64,000 bases of DNA from Dokdonella_A soli (GCF_039523175.1 NZ_BAAAEU010000010.1:62001-126000); one strand, 5' to 3'. Counted from the stretch's first letter, positions 18,147-27,898 are shown. Notes: generated from the sequence alone by a model not told the origin. A program made the numbers and translations.

Positions 18147-18506
18147 TCAGGAACCCTTCTTGCCCGCCGCGGGTTTCGCGGCTCCAGGCACCGCCGCCGG
18201 CGCAATCTGCTCGGCCACCTCGTAGTGCCGCACCAGCGGTTCCATCTCGAGCAGGTAGTTCGAGTCCTCGGGGTAGTACACCGAGCGCTCGGGGTTTTCG
18301 CCGGCGAACGCGCGTACCGCGTCCATCGAGTCCCACAGCGAAATCAGCACGATCTCGCTGTGCTCGCCTTGCACGCGTCGCAGCACGGTCACGCCGCGAT
18401 TGCCGGGCGTGGTTGCGTAGTCCTTGAGGCCGGTCTCGTCGAGGTACGCGATATAGGCATCGGCCTTTTCCACCAGGGTGATGCCCCGCCAGATGCGCGC
18501 GATCAT
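18147..18506 (-). CDS. Antibiotic-biosynthesis-monooxygenase-type (ABM) domain protein
   Basis: A 119-residue cytoplasmic protein. MIARIWRGITLVEKADAYIAYL opens an ABM-like ferredoxin fold, followed by TVLRRVQGEHSEIVLISLW and a lysine/alanine-rich tail (AAKPAAGKKGS). GGAGG precedes the ATG. Members range from monooxygenases to stress proteins, so the substrate is unknown. It is divergent from the sensor gene across 305 bases that contain a Crp-like site. Confidence 0.7.
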   Translation of the reverse strand: MIARIWRGITLVEKADAYIAYLDETGLKDYATTPGNRGVTVLRRVQGEHSEIVLISLWDSMDAVRAFAGENPERSVYYPEDSNYLLEMEPLVRHYEVAEQIAPAAVPGAAKPAAGKKGS

Positions 18507-18811
18507 GGAAAGCCTCCGGTTGCCGCGACGCCATCATCGCATACGCCGCGTTTGCGGCAAGTTATTGATGCGGCGCGATGAGCGAGCGCTGTCGAGGGCT
18601 CGGCCCAACGAATCAGGGCGCACCTGAGTACCCCTGCAACGGCGCCAAGAGCGCGTTTTGTGTGCCTGTGGTCACAGCGGCGATGATGCGTGACAGACTC
18701 CACGCACTGCGCAATGGCGCCCGCGGGGCGCGCGTTCTATCCTGCGTGGGAGGCATGGGGCGCTGCAGGTTTGTGCGGTTCATGCCAATCGCTGCCGGCC
18801 GGAGGTGCGGG
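18507..18811. other. 305-base divergent intergenic region
   Basis: No gene is supported here. It holds a Crp/Clp-like site at 18661-18676 and GGAGG directly before the downstream ATG. No convincing sigma70 promoter pair was found by eye. Confidence 0.5.
18661..18676. promoter_or_regulatory. Putative Clp/Crp binding site
   Basis: TGTGCCTGTGGTCACA matches the Crp consensus TGTGA-N6-TCACA in 9 of 10 fixed positions. It lies 136 bases upstream of the sensor ATG and 155 bases from the ABM gene start. Clp, the Crp homologue encoded at 44627-45340, is the natural candidate. A single site of this quality can occur by chance in 64 kb. Confidence 0.4.
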
Positions 18812-19834
18812 ATGGAGTGGATCGGATGGGTGTGCGCGTTCGCCGCGATCGGCGTGGCCATCTGGCTGTGGCGCCGGCTGGGCACTGCGCACGCGCACGC
18901 AAGCGAGCTGCTGTACGCAAAGCTCGACGCCGAAAACGAGGCCGATGCGTTGCGCGCAAAGCAGGTGCAGGTCATGGATTCGGCGCGCTTCGGTGCGCCG
19001 GGCAGCCCGGTTGGCGACATCGCCCAGCATCTGCACGGATCGCTGGAATCGGTGCGTGCCGGCCTTGAGGACGCCGACTCGCAACTCGCGGACTACCGCG
19101 GACGGGTCAAGCAGTTCGACGCGGCCGTGCAGTACTGCCTGCAGCCGGTCGAGCTGATTCTCGGTGCCGACAAGGCGACCCTGGACCAGCTCGTGCATCA
19201 CGTCGAAGGGGCGCGCCGCAAGCTGTTCGAGGCGCGTGCGGCGCTGGAACGGCATCCGCTGCACAAGGGCGCCGGCGCGCTCGCCGAGAGCCTGGGCGGC
19301 GCACGCGCATTGGCGGACTACGCGCAAGGGCTGTGCGCGTTCGCGGAGCCGGACGGCGGCGCGCATGCCACGGTCGATGTGAACGCCTGCCTGGACGACG
19401 CACTGCGCGTGCTCACGCCGCGTCTGGGCGAGCGCATCCGGATCGGGCGCGACTACGGCGAGATACCGAAGATCCGCGCGCCGGGTGCCGAACTCCGTCA
19501 GCTGTTCCTGCATGTGCTCGACCACGCGGCACGCACGATCGAGGCGCAGGGCACGCTGACCGCGTCGACGCGGCACAACGACGTGAACACGCTCCAGGTG
19601 GCGATCGCCGAAACCGGCAGCGGCAGCGGTGACGAGACGCGACCGATCGCCACCGGTGCGCTGTTTGCCGAGGACGAGGCTGCGCTCGGACTGGACTTCG
19701 CACAGCAGCTCGTCGAGGAGCTGGGCGGAACGATCGCGGTGCGCACGACGCGCGGGCAGGGTTCGACCTTCACGCTGACCCTGCCGGTGACCGTGCCGAC
19801 GCCTGCCACGGCACACGGGCCGATGGTGCATTGA
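18812..19834 (+). CDS. Membrane-anchored sensor with degenerate histidine-kinase ATPase domain
   Basis: A 340-residue protein: one N-terminal transmembrane helix (MEWIGWVCAFAAIGVAIWLW), a helical region to about 190, then an ATPase-like domain. Normal motifs are altered: the N-box asparagines are replaced (LRQLFLHVLDHAARTI, residues 229-243), and the G1 motif DxGxG reads ETGSGSG (267-273). The final part, GLDFAQQLVEELGGTIAVRT and GQGSTFTLTLPV, is normal for HATPase_c. No phosphoacceptor His motif is evident. It may bind ligand or partner without being an active kinase. The stop overlaps the next start. Confidence 0.65.
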   Translation: MEWIGWVCAFAAIGVAIWLWRRLGTAHAHASELLYAKLDAENEADALRAKQVQVMDSARFGAPGSPVGDIAQHLHGSLESVRAGLEDADSQLADYRGRVKQFDAAVQYCLQPVELILGADKATLDQLVHHVEGARRKLFEARAALERHPLHKGAGALAESLGGARALADYAQGLCAFAEPDGGAHATVDVNACLDDALRVLTPRLGERIRIGRDYGEIPKIRAPGAELRQLFLHVLDHAARTIEAQGTLTASTRHNDVNTLQVAIAETGSGSGDETRPIATGALFAEDEAALGLDFAQQLVEELGGTIAVRTTRGQGSTFTLTLPVTVPTPATAHGPMVH

Positions 19835-20712
19835 GCCAGCCGAGGGATTGCCGGCAGATCCTGGTCCTCGGCGCCAGCGGCGCGATCGGCCGGTTCCTGC
19901 TGCCGCGCCTGCTCGGCGCCGGGCACGAGGTGCTTGCAGTAAGCCGCGTTCCGCGAGCGAGCGCGGTGCCGCGCCTGCGCTGGGTTGTCGGCAATCTCGA
20001 CAGCGGCGTGCCGGAATGCGCGACGCCCGACGTGATTTTCAGTCTCGGTCCACTCGATGCGTTTGCGCGCTGGTTCGCGCAGGCGCGCCTCGACGGGGCG
20101 CCGCGCGTGATCGCGTTCGGTTCGATGAGTGTCGACAGCAAACGCGATTCGGACGATGCCGGCGAGCGCGCGCTCGCCGCGCGCCTGCAGGCCGCAGAGC
20201 AGGCGCTGATCGCCAGCGCCGACGCGCGCGGGTGTGCGTGGACGCTGTTCCGGCCGACCCTGATTTATGGCGCCGGTGTCGACCGCAGCCTGACCCCGAT
20301 CGCGCGGTTCGCGCAGCGCTGGCGCGTGTTCCCGCGCATGGTCGGCGCGAGCGGACTGCGTCAGCCGGTGCATGCGGATGATCTCGCCGCGGCGTGCATC
20401 GCCGCGCTCGCCACCCTGCAGACGGCGGGAAAAACCTACGCGCTCGGCGGCGGCGAACGGCTCGCGTTCGTGGCGATGCTCGAACGCGTGCGGGCATCGT
20501 TGCCGGTGCGTACGTTGCCGCTGCCGATCCCGCTCGGCGCCGCACGCGCGCTGGTCGGCGCCGCGCGCGCGGCGGGTCTGCACGCGTCGAGTGGCGCGGC
20601 GATCGATCGGCTCACGCGCGATCTCGTCGCCGACCATTCGGCGGCCGTCGCCGACTTCGGCTGGGCGCCGCGGCCATTCCATCCGGATGCGCGGATGTGG
20701 TCCCCGGCCTGA
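19831..20712 (+). CDS. NAD(P)-dependent epimerase/dehydratase family protein
   Basis: A 293-residue Rossmann-fold protein of the extended SDR type. ILVLGASGAIGRFLLPRLL is the nucleotide-binding glycine motif; IAFGSMSVDSK and LFRPTLIYGAG follow. The usual catalytic Tyr-x3-Lys is not clearly present, so it may be an atypical or non-catalytic member. The likely start is a TTG that overlaps the stop of the preceding sensor gene (TTGA), implying translational coupling. Substrate unknown. Confidence 0.75.
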   Translation: MSQPRDCRQILVLGASGAIGRFLLPRLLGAGHEVLAVSRVPRASAVPRLRWVVGNLDSGVPECATPDVIFSLGPLDAFARWFAQARLDGAPRVIAFGSMSVDSKRDSDDAGERALAARLQAAEQALIASADARGCAWTLFRPTLIYGAGVDRSLTPIARFAQRWRVFPRMVGASGLRQPVHADDLAAACIAALATLQTAGKTYALGGGERLAFVAMLERVRASLPVRTLPLPIPLGAARALVGAARAAGLHASSGAAIDRLTRDLVADHSAAVADFGWAPRPFHPDARMWSPA

Positions 20713-20772
20713 TCCGAGCTTGAAACGACGTCCGTCGATCGCCCCGACGTTGGAGTGAAGACATCCTGTGCA

Positions 20773-20841
20773 GCCGTTCGCGATGAAGCATCGAATCGTG
20801 CTTCCGCATCCGTTCGCGTTTCGATGCCTCGACACGAACGG
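20773..20841. repeat. Degenerate family C repeats (GTTCG...ATCGAA type)
   Basis: GCCGTTCGCGATGAAGCATC and, further on, TTTCGATGCCTCGACACGAA followed by CGG are degraded inverted copies of the element seen clearly at 25081-25192. They fill much of the 242-base gap before the second YggN-like gene. Confidence 0.45.
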
Positions 20842-20954
20842 ATGGAAGGTTTCGTTGACCGCATCCGGTGCGACCGACGCGTGCGCAGCCCGGTTCAGCG
20901 CGGATTGGTGCATAGTCGGGTATCGCTGCGTGCCCACGCTTTCGAGGAAAATCG

Positions 20955-21707
20955 ATGCGACCGATCACGCTAGTCGTTGCCGCCTGTGCGCTCATCGTCG
21001 TGCCCGGCGCGCGGGCACAGGATCTCGCGACGACCTGTCACGCGAGCAGCAGCTACGACCTCACGATCGCGCCGGATGCGCTGCGCTTCGACCGCACCAC
21101 GCCGGCGCCGAAACGGATCGATCTGCGCAACGGCCAGCTGGGTGTCGAGGGCACGGCGGTACGGCTGAATGCCGAGGACAGCGATCGCCTCGCGTTGTTC
21201 GAGCACGACCTGCGCGCACTGGTGCCGAAGGTGAAGGCGGTCGCGGCGGAGGGCGTGGATCTCGCGGTCAAGTCGGTGCGTGCGGAAACCGCGAACCTCG
21301 GCCTCTCTGCGCAGACGCGCGGCGAACTCGACCAGCGGCTCGCCGCGCGCAGCGCCGAACTCAAGCGGCGCATCGTGGCGAGTACCAGCACCCACGACTG
21401 GCAGGGCGACGCATTCGACGGCTATGCGGACGACATTGCCGCGGACATCGTGCCGCTGCTCGCGGCCGATCTCGGTCAGCAGGCGGTATCGGCGGCCGTC
21501 AGCGGCGACCTCGACGCAGCGGCGACCCTGCGTGATCGCGCCGCGGACCTGGCCGGCGACCTCCGCCCGCGGCTGGAACGGCGCATGCAGGCCTTGGGCC
21601 CGCGGATCCAGGCGTTGTGCCCATCGGTGCGGCACCTGTACGAGCTGCAGCGCGACATGCGCGCGAACGGGCGGCCGCTCGACCTGCTGCAGGTTGGCAA
21701 GGATTGA
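20955..21707 (+). CDS. YggN-like DUF2884 periplasmic protein (second copy)
   Basis: A 250-residue protein with a signal peptide (MRPITLVVAACALIVVPGARA). It parallels the protein at 9976: CHASSSYDLTIAPDALRFDR, LRNGQLGVEGTAVRLNAEDS, a tryptophan-containing HDWQGDAFDGYADDIA segment (GFSDWQGADVDRLVG in the other) and a late cysteine, ALCPSVRHLYELQ. The two are diverged paralogues 10 kb apart on the same strand. Function unknown. Confidence 0.72.
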   Translation: MRPITLVVAACALIVVPGARAQDLATTCHASSSYDLTIAPDALRFDRTTPAPKRIDLRNGQLGVEGTAVRLNAEDSDRLALFEHDLRALVPKVKAVAAEGVDLAVKSVRAETANLGLSAQTRGELDQRLAARSAELKRRIVASTSTHDWQGDAFDGYADDIAADIVPLLAADLGQQAVSAAVSGDLDAAATLRDRAADLAGDLRPRLERRMQALGPRIQALCPSVRHLYELQRDMRANGRPLDLLQVGKD

Positions 21708-21870
21708 TGAGGTCATCGCCTGTGACGCCGGCCCGCGCGTGCCAGGATGCATCGCCGCGCAGGCCCGCGTGGCGCGCGGTTTTCGCCGCAGTGCAGCGTT
21801 GCCAACGATCGTTTGAACGACCTAAGATGCGGCGACTTCGAGTCGTCTTCGCTATCCAAAGGGGCAAGCC

Positions 21871-24009
21871 ATGCAGGTTCGACTGATCACGACTGCGGCC
21901 ATCGTCGCGTCCGCGTTTGCGACGTTCGTCGTGCGCGATGCGCAGGCCTACGACTACACCGCACCGGTCCAATTCCACACGATCGCGAATTTCGATCCGG
22001 CCCATGGTGTCGTGCCGTTTCCGAACAATCTGCTGCTGAGCGGCACGACCGACCTGACCTTGAACATTCCGGTCGCCAATCCCGGCAACTTCGCCGACCC
22101 GCAGGTCGCGCTGAACGCGCTGGACGGTTTCAGCACGACCGCACCGTGGTCGCTGACCTTCTCGGCGCCGATCGACGCGACCTCGCTGGCCGCAGGCAGT
22201 TCCGTGCGCATGTTTGAGGTCAGCCTGACCGGTCCCGGTGGCGGCGTCACCGGCGTCAAGCGCGAACTCACGTCACCGCAGGAGTTCGTGGTCGCGCTGG
22301 CGCCGTCCGATGCGACCGGCCGCACGCTGGCGATCGTGCCGACAGCGCCGCTGAAGCAGCTGACTTCGTACATGGCCGTGGTAACCAACGGCATCAAGAA
22401 CACCGGTGGCGCGAACGTGCGCCAATCGTTGACCTACCTGCTGGCCGAACGCACCAGCCCGTTGTGCACGGGCGGCCACTCGACGCTGCCGGCGCTGCCC
22501 GCCTCGCAGGCCTGCGCACTCGAACCGCTGCGCCAGCTGGTCAATTCGCAGGAAGCGGCAGCGACGTCGGCCGGCGTCGCGCCGGGTTCGATCGCGATGT
22601 CCTGGGTCGCGACCACGCAGAGCATCACGCCGACCTTCCTGGCGATCGGGAGCGTGATCGCGCATTCGCCGCCGGCGACGACGCATCTCGCGCCGACCGG
22701 CAAGACGCTCGGCGACCTCGGCCACGGCCTGCCGCCGATCGCCGACATCTATATCGGCACGATCGACCTGCCGTACTACCTCAGCGCGCCGAGCCAGACC
22801 AATCCGACCGCGCCGCTGACCGGCTTCTGGAAGGCCGCGCCGGGCGCCTATGTGCCGCCGTTCGACAAGGCCGGCCTCGATCCGACCTCGACCAACCTGA
22901 CCTTCGCCAACCCGTTGCCGGTCGCGACCTCGACGCAGACCGTGCCGCTGCTCATGACCGTGCCGAACGCGAAGTCCGGCAAGACCAAGCCGGCCGCGGG
23001 CTGGCCGCTGGTGATCTTCCAGCACGGCATCACGCGCAACCGCACCGACATGCTCGCGATCGCCGGCACATTGGCCGCGCAGGGCTTCGCAGTCGTCGCG
23101 ATGGACCTGCCGCTGCACGGCGTCACCGACAAGACCAACCCGTTCTATGTCGGCAACACGCCGTTCGTGGCGCTTGGGGCGCATGAGCGCACGTTCGACC
23201 TCGACCTTTCCGACAACACCACCGGCGCGCCGGGCCCGGACGGCAAGATCGATCCGTCCGGCAGCTATTTCATCAACCTGCAGAGCCTGCTGACCTCGCG
23301 CGACAACCTGCGCGAAGGCGCGGTCGACCTGCTCGCGCTGTCGAACGCAGTGCAGGGCATGCATGTCTCGACCGGCACCGATTTCGATACGGCCAAGGTC
23401 AGCTTCGTCGGCCAGTCGCTCGGCAGCATCGTCGGCACGGTGTTCCTCGCGATCGATCCGAACGTGAAGGTCGGCGTGATCAACGTGCCCGGCGGCGGCA
23501 TCGCGCGCCTGCTGGACGCCTCGCCGGCGTTCGGTCCACGCATCCATGCCGGTCTCGCCGCGGCGGGTCTGCAGCAGGGCACGCCGGCGTACGACGCGTA
23601 TTTCGCGGCGACGCAGACCGTGATCGATTCGGGTGATCCGATCAACTTCGGGGGCAACAACACATTGCTCGCGACCGTGCCTGGCAAACGCCTGCTGGCG
23701 CAGGAAGTCATCGGCGGCGGCACGGTGCTGCCCGATCAGGTAATTCCGAACAGCGTTCCGGGCGCACCGCTGTCCGGCACCGAACCCCTGCTCGCCGCGC
23801 TCGGCCTCAACGCGATCACCGGCAGCGCGCAATCGGCCACCGGCATCCGTGGCGCCGTGCGCTTCCTGCAGGGCGAGCACGGCTCGCTCCTTGATCCGAC
23901 CGATTTCCCGGCCGCGACCGTGGAAATGCAGGGCGAAATGGCGAGCATGCTGGTCACCGGCGGCGCAGCCGTGCAGGTCTCCAACGCCGCGATCATCAAG
24001 GGCCCATAA
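21871..24009 (+). CDS. Extracellular lipase/esterase of the Pla-1/cef (VolA-like) type
   Basis: A 712-residue secreted alpha/beta-hydrolase. A signal peptide (cleavage near DAQAYD) precedes an N-terminal domain opening VQFHTIANFDPAHGVVPFPN, typical of this lipase group. The hydrolase part has VIFQHGITRNRTDM and the nucleophile elbow GQSLGS, with Ser516; a late histidine in GEHGSLLDP is a catalytic candidate. Vibrio VolA is a lipoprotein lysophospholipase; here there is no lipobox cysteine, so the protein should be periplasmic or secreted. It probably releases fatty acids from lipids. Confidence 0.82.
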   Translation: MQVRLITTAAIVASAFATFVVRDAQAYDYTAPVQFHTIANFDPAHGVVPFPNNLLLSGTTDLTLNIPVANPGNFADPQVALNALDGFSTTAPWSLTFSAPIDATSLAAGSSVRMFEVSLTGPGGGVTGVKRELTSPQEFVVALAPSDATGRTLAIVPTAPLKQLTSYMAVVTNGIKNTGGANVRQSLTYLLAERTSPLCTGGHSTLPALPASQACALEPLRQLVNSQEAAATSAGVAPGSIAMSWVATTQSITPTFLAIGSVIAHSPPATTHLAPTGKTLGDLGHGLPPIADIYIGTIDLPYYLSAPSQTNPTAPLTGFWKAAPGAYVPPFDKAGLDPTSTNLTFANPLPVATSTQTVPLLMTVPNAKSGKTKPAAGWPLVIFQHGITRNRTDMLAIAGTLAAQGFAVVAMDLPLHGVTDKTNPFYVGNTPFVALGAHERTFDLDLSDNTTGAPGPDGKIDPSGSYFINLQSLLTSRDNLREGAVDLLALSNAVQGMHVSTGTDFDTAKVSFVGQSLGSIVGTVFLAIDPNVKVGVINVPGGGIARLLDASPAFGPRIHAGLAAAGLQQGTPAYDAYFAATQTVIDSGDPINFGGNNTLLATVPGKRLLAQEVIGGGTVLPDQVIPNSVPGAPLSGTEPLLAALGLNAITGSAQSATGIRGAVRFLQGEHGSLLDPTDFPAATVEMQGEMASMLVTGGAAVQVSNAAIIKGP

Positions 24010-24135
24010 CCGCAACCCGATCGAACACGCGGCGCGCCGTCGTCACGACAGCGCGCCGCGTGACTTCCGGCCCGGGCGCAGCCCGCGTGTGCCGGATCCA
24101 ATGATCACCGGTCTAACATTTCCCGGAGATCATGG

Positions 24136-25050
24136 ATGCGTCCTCTGTATGTCCTCCTGTTGGCCTCTGCTGCGCTGTCGGCATCCGCGCTGGCTCACGT
24201 GTCTCCCGCGCCGCATTTCAGCGCCGAGTTGCCGTTCCATGAGTGCGATGGCCTGATCTGCATCGAGGTCGCGCTCGATGGTGCCAAGCCGCGCACGCTG
24301 CTGCTGGACACCGGCAACATCAATTCAGGACTCACGACCGAAGCGGCGAACGCGCTCGGCTGGAAACTCGAGCCGATCGTGCAGGGCGGCAAGACGCTGC
24401 CGGGCATGTATCGAGGAGGCGTGCATGGCGTGGCACTCGGCAAGGCCAGGACAGATGCCAAGTTCCTCGTGCTGGACCGCAGCGCGTACGGCGAGCACGC
24501 GCCGCCGGCAGACGGAGCGATCGCGTATACAGCCTTCAAGGACCGCATCCTGCAGATCGACTACCCGCACCATGTGCTGAGGATCTCGGACGTGATCACC
24601 ACGCCGGCGAAGACGGACACCGGTCCGGCGCCCGGTACGCTGCAGCTGATCACGTTCGGCGAGCACGGTCCGCCGATCGTGGTTGGCACTCCGTTCACCG
24701 TGGATGGCAAGCCGGTGCATGCGCAGATCGACACCTGCTACACCGGTACCCTGCTGGTCTACGACGCGGCCGTCGACAAGCTCGGCCTGCACAAGCAGGG
24801 CACGCCGGAATTCTTCGGCTACACCGACGGCGGCGTGAACATGCTGGCCACGCCGGCGCACAGCCTCGGCTTCGGCAAGCGCGTCATCGCGGACAAGAAA
24901 CCGACGCTGTATTTCGTCGGCGAGGGCAAGGAGCCCGTGCATCAGCCCGACGGTCTGTTCGAGGCAACGGTCGGCAACGCGTTGTTCGCGCATAGCGTGG
25001 TGACGATGGACTTCCACGCGATGACGCTCGACGTGCGGCCGGCAGGCTAA
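24136..25050 (+). CDS. Exported retropepsin-like aspartic protease family protein
   Basis: A 304-residue protein with a signal peptide (MRPLYVLLLASAALSASALA). The first lobe has TLLLDTGNINSGLT with Asp58 in the classical DTG motif. A second lobe has VHAQIDTCYTGTL with Asp199, where the glycine of DTG is replaced by cysteine. Two lobes in one chain suggest an intramolecular pepsin-like pair. Activity is plausible but the DTC variant needs testing. It is followed by a strong hairpin and T-run. Confidence 0.7.
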   Translation: MRPLYVLLLASAALSASALAHVSPAPHFSAELPFHECDGLICIEVALDGAKPRTLLLDTGNINSGLTTEAANALGWKLEPIVQGGKTLPGMYRGGVHGVALGKARTDAKFLVLDRSAYGEHAPPADGAIAYTAFKDRILQIDYPHHVLRISDVITTPAKTDTGPAPGTLQLITFGEHGPPIVVGTPFTVDGKPVHAQIDTCYTGTLLVYDAAVDKLGLHKQGTPEFFGYTDGGVNMLATPAHSLGFGKRVIADKKPTLYFVGEGKEPVHQPDGLFEATVGNALFAHSVVTMDFHAMTLDVRPAG

Positions 25051-25080
25051 GCGCTCGATCGAAAAGCATCGGCGAACGGC

Positions 25081-25192
25081 CCCGTTCGCGCTGAAGTATC
25101 GAAGCGCCCTTCGATACCTCAGGGCGAACGGCTTTTTCGAGGCCGCAATGCCAATGAGCCGTTCGTGCTGAGGTATCGAAGCATGAACGGCC
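25081..25192. repeat. Three family C palindromic repeats; probable terminator
   Basis: Copies: CCCGTTCGCGCTGAAGTATC (25081), an inverted copy CTTCGATACCTCAGGGCGAA (25109) and CCGTTCGTGCTGAGGTATCG (25159). The first two pair into a long hairpin immediately followed by GGCTTTTTCG, a good intrinsic terminator for the aspartic-protease gene. The third copy is a hairpin by itself. Such GTTCG-ATCGAA elements are, from memory, common in proteobacteria. Confidence 0.75.
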
Positions 25193-25227
25193 CCGCACGC
25201 ATGCAGCCGAGTAGTTGAACGCGCGGT

Positions 25228-25692
25228 TCAGTACGCGACGCCGATGCGCCGCATGATCTTGCCGGTCAACCAAGCGGGACCAATCAGCAGGTAGGCCAGA
25301 TCGGTGAAGAACGAGGGCCGCTTGCCTTCGATGATATGGCCGACGAACTGGCCGATCCATGCAATGACAAACACGCCGATTGCGAGCCAGAGCAGCTGCG
25401 AAGCGCCGAGCGAGCGGTACAGTCCTTCCGTGAGCAGGCCGAGCAGGACGAACACCAGCAGCATCGCCACACCCAGTGGCCGCGACAGCCGCCAATAGAA
25501 CGACAGCGCGCCGACCATGACCAGACCGCACCAGAAGCCGGGCCGGCCGATCGACGGCGACACCGGGATAAGCCACAGCGCTGCGATCGCGGCCCACAGG
25601 ATCGCCGGCACGCAGATCCAGTGGATCAGCCGGTTGATCGGATTCTGATGATCGGCGCTGTAGCTGCCGAACCAGTCGTTCACGCTGCGCAT
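25228..25692 (-). CDS. DUF962/Mpo1-like membrane protein
   Basis: A 154-residue membrane protein. MRSVNDWFGSYSADHQNPIN, then HWICVPAILWAAIAALW, is the DUF962 pattern; a second conserved block is WIGQFVGHIIEGKRPSFFTDLAYLL. Yeast Mpo1 is a dioxygenase of fatty-acid alpha-oxidation that uses conserved histidines, and the histidines in the DHQNP, HW and GH blocks are present here. The ATG at 25692 is preferred because GAGG precedes it; a start at 25710 has no such site. Confidence 0.85.
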   Translation of the reverse strand: MRSVNDWFGSYSADHQNPINRLIHWICVPAILWAAIAALWLIPVSPSIGRPGFWCGLVMVGALSFYWRLSRPLGVAMLLVFVLLGLLTEGLYRSLGASQLLWLAIGVFVIAWIGQFVGHIIEGKRPSFFTDLAYLLIGPAWLTGKIMRRIGVAY

Positions 25693-25911
25693 GGCGCCGT
25701 CCTCACGCATGGGATCGGGCTACTGTAGAGCCAAGGGTGACGGCGTGGGAAGGCGCGCTGCAGCAGGGTTCGTGCGCGCGTCTCGCATCGCTCCGCGGCA
25801 ACATCGCAGGGTTGCCCGTCCCATTTGCGCCATCTGTGCGGCCGCAACTTGCCATGTTGCTGCCATTCCGATCGGTCAGTCTGCCGTTCCACTTCCGCAA
25901 GGAGCGATACG

Positions 25912-26805
25912 ATGAAATCAATCCTGCGCGCGTGCTGCCTCGGCGCCGCATTCCTCGCCACGGCCGGGGCCCACGCGCGCGATCCGCGCTGGTCCGAGCC
26001 GCAGCCGCCGTTCCGCATCTACGGCGACACCTGGTACGTCGGTTCGCGCGGACTCGCCGCGATCCTGGTCACGTCGCCGAAAGGCCACGTACTGATCGAC
26101 GGCACCCTGCCGGACAATGCGCAGTTGGTCGAAGCGAACATCGCCAGCCTCGGCTTCAAGCTCGCCGACATCCGTGTGATCCTCAACTCGCACGCGCATT
26201 TCGATCACGCCGGCGCGCTCGCCGCGCTGGCGAAGGACAGCGGCGCCCAGGTCCGCGCCAGTGCGGCCGGCGCGCTCGCGCTGGAGGCCGGCGGCAACGA
26301 CCCGGACGATCCGCAGTATGGCGAGGCGTCGCTCTATCCCGCGGTGGCGAACGTGGTGCGCGTTGCCGACGGCGAAGCGGTGCGGGTCGGCCCGCTCGCG
26401 CTCACTGCCCACTACACGCCGGGCCACACGCCGGGCGGGACGAGCTGGACCTGGCGATCCTGCGAGCACGGACGCTGCTTCGATCTCGTCTATGCGGACA
26501 GCTTCTCTGCGATCAGCCGCGACGGCTATCGCTTCACGGACGATGCGGCGCATCCGCACCGGGTCGAGGATTTCCGCGCCTCGATCGCGACGATCGCCGC
26601 ATTGCCGTGCGACATCCTGATCACGCCGCATCCCGAGCTCAGCGGCTTGCCGGACCGGATCGCGGCGCGCGATCGTGGCGAAAAGCCCGATCCCGTGGTC
26701 GATCCGCAAGCCTGCAAGGCCCTCGCGGCCAAGGCGCAGGCAGGTCTCGATGCGCGTCTTGCGTCGGAAAAAGCGTCGCCGAAGCCGTCGACCGGACAGC
26801 GTTGA
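25912..26805 (+). CDS. Subclass B3 metallo-beta-lactamase
   Basis: Periplasmic zinc hydrolase expected to open beta-lactam rings. The 297 residues start with a signal peptide (MKSILRACCLGAAFLATAGA). All six B3 zinc ligands are visible: H94, H96 and H172 (site 1) and D98, H99 and H240 (site 2), in SHAHFDHAGALA, HYTPGHTPGGTSW and LITPHPEL. WRSCEHGRCFDLVYADS is also typical of B3 enzymes rather than glyoxalase-like relatives. GCAAGGAG precedes the ATG. It is flanked by housekeeping genes with no mobile element, so it looks intrinsic. Activity spectrum unknown. Confidence 0.88.
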   Translation: MKSILRACCLGAAFLATAGAHARDPRWSEPQPPFRIYGDTWYVGSRGLAAILVTSPKGHVLIDGTLPDNAQLVEANIASLGFKLADIRVILNSHAHFDHAGALAALAKDSGAQVRASAAGALALEAGGNDPDDPQYGEASLYPAVANVVRVADGEAVRVGPLALTAHYTPGHTPGGTSWTWRSCEHGRCFDLVYADSFSAISRDGYRFTDDAAHPHRVEDFRASIATIAALPCDILITPHPELSGLPDRIAARDRGEKPDPVVDPQACKALAAKAQAGLDARLASEKASPKPSTGQR

Positions 26806-26835
26806 GCGATGGATGGGCAAGCCGGTCCCGCGTGA

Positions 26836-27732
<897 letters not shown>

Positions 27733-27774
27733 GATGGATTCCGTTGGTGGGGCGCAGACGCCACGTAGGGGGCG

Positions 27775-27780
27775 ATTGTA
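27775..27780 (-). promoter_or_regulatory. Possible -10 element of purC
   Basis: TACAAT on the minus strand, 43 bases before the purC start. No good -35 hexamer stands 16-18 bases further up. Confidence 0.35.
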
Positions 27781-27861
27781 GCGGCCGATTCCGGCGGCGG
27801 CTTGCGCCCTGCCGCGCGCGTCAGCGGACAGCGATGCCTGAACGGCGCTTCAGACGACGCT

Positions 27862-27870
27862 TGCTAGAAT
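27862..27870 (+). promoter_or_regulatory. Possible extended -10 promoter of djlA
   Basis: TGCTAGAAT fits an extended -10 (TGn-TATAAT) with one mismatch in the hexamer. A transcript would begin near 27877, ahead of the short ORF at 27899 and djlA. Confidence 0.4.
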
Positions 27871-27898
27871 CCGCGGCTTTTCCAGTCACCGGACCGCA

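Noticed and set aside
22273..24015. A 580-codon minus-strand frame opposite the lipase
   Set aside because: Shadow frame with Arg-rich composition and no motif; the lipase has a signal peptide and catalytic elbow.
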